Source: Bacteroidota bacterium
GTDB lineage: Bacteria; Bacteroidota; Bacteroidia; Cytophagales; Hymenobacteraceae
Direction of reading: 5' to 3'
Length of the DNA stretch: 5,781 nt
Assembly: GCA_023424725.1 (NCBI GenBank)
Contig: JAFADQ010000401.1
Span: forward strand, 1 to 5,781
Both the position numbers and the translations under genes were made by a program. Positions 3,645-5,781 of this stretch are shown here, piece after piece. Below the pieces are notes generated by a model. It was not told the DNA's origin, made no database searches, and saw nothing but the letters and a program-made list of their open reading frames with translations. Positions within the stretch are counted from its first letter, which is position 1. Every line of letters begins with the position of its first letter.

Positions 3645-5781
3645 ATGCAAGATCATAAGCCAAAGTACTGGAGAGGCATCGAGGAGCTCGAAAACACTCC
3701 GGAATTTGCAAAAAATGCTTATAACGAATTCCCCGAGTACCTGCCTGTGCTTAATAACAAAAGCGAGGAAGGTGCAAGTTCGGCAATGCCAACAGCCGAC
3801 AGAAGGGATTTCCTGAAGCTAATGGGATTCAGCGTTGCGGCCGCCACTCTGGCAAGCTGCGAGGCGCCTGTTCGCAAAGCTATTCCATATCTTAACAAGC
3901 CGGAAGAAATAGAGCCAGGAATTGCCAACTGGTATGCCTCTACTTATTTCGAAGGTGGCGATTACAATGCGGTGTTGGTAAAAACCCGCGAAGGCCGTCC
4001 TATTAAGCTGGAAGGTAACCCATTATCTACCTTAACCCGTGGCGGACTTAGCGCGCGTGCCCAGGCATCGGTGCTTAACCTGTACGACGATGCTCGTCTG
4101 AAAGGACCGAAAGCCAACAAAAAAGATGCTTCTTGGGAAGAAATAGACCGTGCTGTTACAGCAGGTCTTGGCCAGGGAGGCCGTGTTGTTCTGGTAAGCC
4201 AGACCATCATCAGCCCAAGCACTAAAAAACTGATCAACGAGTTTGTTGGCCGTTTTGGTGGCGAGCATGTTACCTACGATGCAAACTCTTATTCTGCCAT
4301 CGCGCAGGCATACGAGTCGTCGCATGGTAAGCGCATGATCCCAAGCTACGATTTCAGCAAGCCCGATGTTATTGTTAGTGTTGGCGCCGATTTCATAAAT
4401 ACCTGGCTAAACCCGATAGAGCAGGCCAAACAATACATTACCAAGCGCAAGGTGAGCTCCGACAACCGCAAAATGTCGAAGCACTACCAGTTCGAAACCA
4501 TGATGACCGTTACCGGAGCCAACTCCGATGTACGTGTGCCGGTTCGTCCTTCGGAAGAAGCTATGGTAGTAGCCGCCTTGTTTAACCGTATAGCCGGTGG
4601 CAGCATTAGCGTACCGGCAATGGCGAAAGCCGATAGGCTAATAGAGAAAGCGGCGTCGGAACTGATGGCTGCCCGGGGTGCTGCTTTGGTTGTATCTGGT
4701 TCTAAAGATGCAGCGGTGCAGTTGATGGTTAACCGTATTAACGAAGCACTAGGAGCTTTCGGAACGGTAATAGATACAAACACGCCTACCTATACCCGCC
4801 AGGGTAACGACCAGCAGATGATGAATTTCATCAGTAACATGTCTGGAGTAGGTACGGTTATTTTCTATAACGCTAACCCGGTTTACGATCATCCGATGGG
4901 AGAGCAAATAGCTGCAGGCCTCAAAAACGTGGCTACCAGCATCTCTTTTTCAGATCGCGAAGACGAAACCGCACAGCATTGCAAGTTTATTTGCCCCGAT
5001 CATAACTACCTGGAGTCGTGGAATGACTTTGAGCCGAAAAGAGGTTTCTTAAGCTTAGCTCAGCCTACTATTTCTCCTCTGTTCAACACCCGTCAGGCGC
5101 AGGACAGCCTTTTGGTTTGGACCGGAAGCAATTCAGATTATTATACGTATCTGCAGCGCAATTGGCGCGGTATCCTTTCAGGTTCGTTTGTTTCGGCCTG
5201 GGATAAAGCTGTACACGATGGCGTTTATCAGGCAGGAGCAGGGCATTCGAGCATCTTCGACCAGGTTACCACTGCAGGTGGTGGCGCAGTAGATGTTAAC
5301 TCTGTAAGTTTCAGCTCAAGCAAAGACGTAGAGCTTGGCTTGTACGAAACAGCTGCTATGGGTAATGGAGCGCATGCCAATAACCCCTGGTTGCTGGAAA
5401 TGGCCGACCCTATAACCCGTGCCTGCTGGGATAATTACCTGTGCATGTCGCAGGCAATGGCCAAAAACCTTGATCTGGAGCAGGGCAACATGGTAAAAGT
5501 TACGGCTAAAAACGGCAAAACTTCCGCCACGCTTCCGATGATCGTGCAGCCTGGCATGCCCGATAATGCTGTAGCGATTGCTATTGGCTGGGGCCGCACA
5601 CATGCAGGGCCAGCCGCTAAAGGTGTAGGCGTAAATGCATATCCGTTTGCTCAGGCAGGCCAGAATGGCTTGGTGTTTATGAACACTGTATCGCTTGAGA
5701 AAACCGGTGAAAACAAAGAAATAGCTCAGGTACAAACACACCACACCCTTATGGGCCGTATCGTGGTGCAGGATTCTACTC
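3645..5781 (+). CDS. actB: Alternative complex III subunit ActB, molybdopterin-oxidoreductase-like iron-sulfur protein (3' end missing)
   Basis: ActB is the large periplasmic subunit of ACIII and relays electrons through iron-sulfur clusters towards ActA. The frame is open for 712 codons to the window edge; family members are about 1000 residues, so the C-terminal ferredoxin-like part with its cysteine clusters lies outside. Residues 1-50 are a cytoplasmic-looking extension (K-Y-W-R-G-I-E-E-L-E-N-T-P-E-F) typical of the family's extended Tat signal. The twin-arginine motif D-R-R-D-F-L-K is at 52-58, followed by a hydrophobic stretch and L-A-S-C ending at C72, a possible lipoprotein site. The next part is a molybdopterin-oxidoreductase fold without the N-terminal CxxCxxxC cluster motif, as is known for ActB, which has lost the cofactor. 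G-A-H-A-N-N-P-W-L near 573-581 and the region to about 690 resemble the dinucleotide-binding domain. An internal ATG at 3786 would give a conventional Tat signal but would discard the conserved extension. It lies 50 nt after actA with no terminator between, so it is probably co-transcribed. Confidence 0.95.
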   Translation, partial: MQDHKPKYWRGIEELENTPEFAKNAYNEFPEYLPVLNNKSEEGASSAMPTADRRDFLKLMGFSVAAATLASCEAPVRKAIPYLNKPEEIEPGIANWYASTYFEGGDYNAVLVKTREGRPIKLEGNPLSTLTRGGLSARAQASVLNLYDDARLKGPKANKKDASWEEIDRAVTAGLGQGGRVVLVSQTIISPSTKKLINEFVGRFGGEHVTYDANSYSAIAQAYESSHGKRMIPSYDFSKPDVIVSVGADFINTWLNPIEQAKQYITKRKVSSDNRKMSKHYQFETMMTVTGANSDVRVPVRPSEEAMVVAALFNRIAGGSISVPAMAKADRLIEKAASELMAARGAALVVSGSKDAAVQLMVNRINEALGAFGTVIDTNTPTYTRQGNDQQMMNFISNMSGVGTVIFYNANPVYDHPMGEQIAAGLKNVATSISFSDREDETAQHCKFICPDHNYLESWNDFEPKRGFLSLAQPTISPLFNTRQAQDSLLVWTGSNSDYYTYLQRNWRGILSGSFVSAWDKAVHDGVYQAGAGHSSIFDQVTTAGGGAVDVNSVSFSSSKDVELGLYETAAMGNGAHANNPWLLEMADPITRACWDNYLCMSQAMAKNLDLEQGNMVKVTAKNGKTSATLPMIVQPGMPDNAVAIAIGWGRTHAGPAAKGVGVNAYPFAQAGQNGLVFMNTVSLEKTGENKEIAQVQTHHTLMGRIVVQDST

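Overview
The window reads as a chromosomal segment of a member of the Bacteroidota, probably order Cytophagales (Hymenobacteraceae or Pontibacter-like). This rests on the protein sequences, the two TAnnTTTG-type promoters, the lack of clear Shine-Dalgarno sequences, and an alternative complex III locus whose ActB carries an extended Tat signal. The genus is a guess from memory.

Layout. Positions 1-1160 hold a compact minus-strand ribosomal protein operon, rpsF-rpsR-rplI (S6, S18, L9). It starts from a TAACTTTG promoter element at 1193-1200 and ends in a 65-nt perfect hairpin at 1-65. From about 1201 to 2253 there is roughly 1 kb of AT-rich, apparently non-coding DNA with several degenerate repeats: three tandem 19-bp units, a 21-bp exact direct repeat, and a CGCAAAG-rich imperfect inverted repeat flanked by two CCTGAGCG-type repeats. 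From 2254 onward, on the plus strand, a near-consensus Bacteroidota promoter drives actA (membrane multiheme cytochrome c) and then actB (Tat-exported molybdopterin-oxidoreductase-like/iron-sulfur subunit). actB runs off the right edge of the window.

How the genes work together. The left operon makes three ribosomal proteins; S6 and S18 bind each other on the 30S platform. The right operon is the start of alternative complex III (ACIII), a quinol:cytochrome c/oxygen reductase-linked complex that replaces cytochrome bc1 in many Bacteroidota. ActB and ActA form the periplasmic electron-transfer part. The missing subunits (ActC to ActF, often followed by cytochrome oxidase genes) would be expected beyond 5781. 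The two operons diverge from the repeat-bearing gap and have no obvious functional link.

I did not find a new defence, mobile or RNA system. The most informative observations are the six-heme, two-TM architecture of ActA, the promoter that fixes its start at 2329, and the repeat cluster in the gap.
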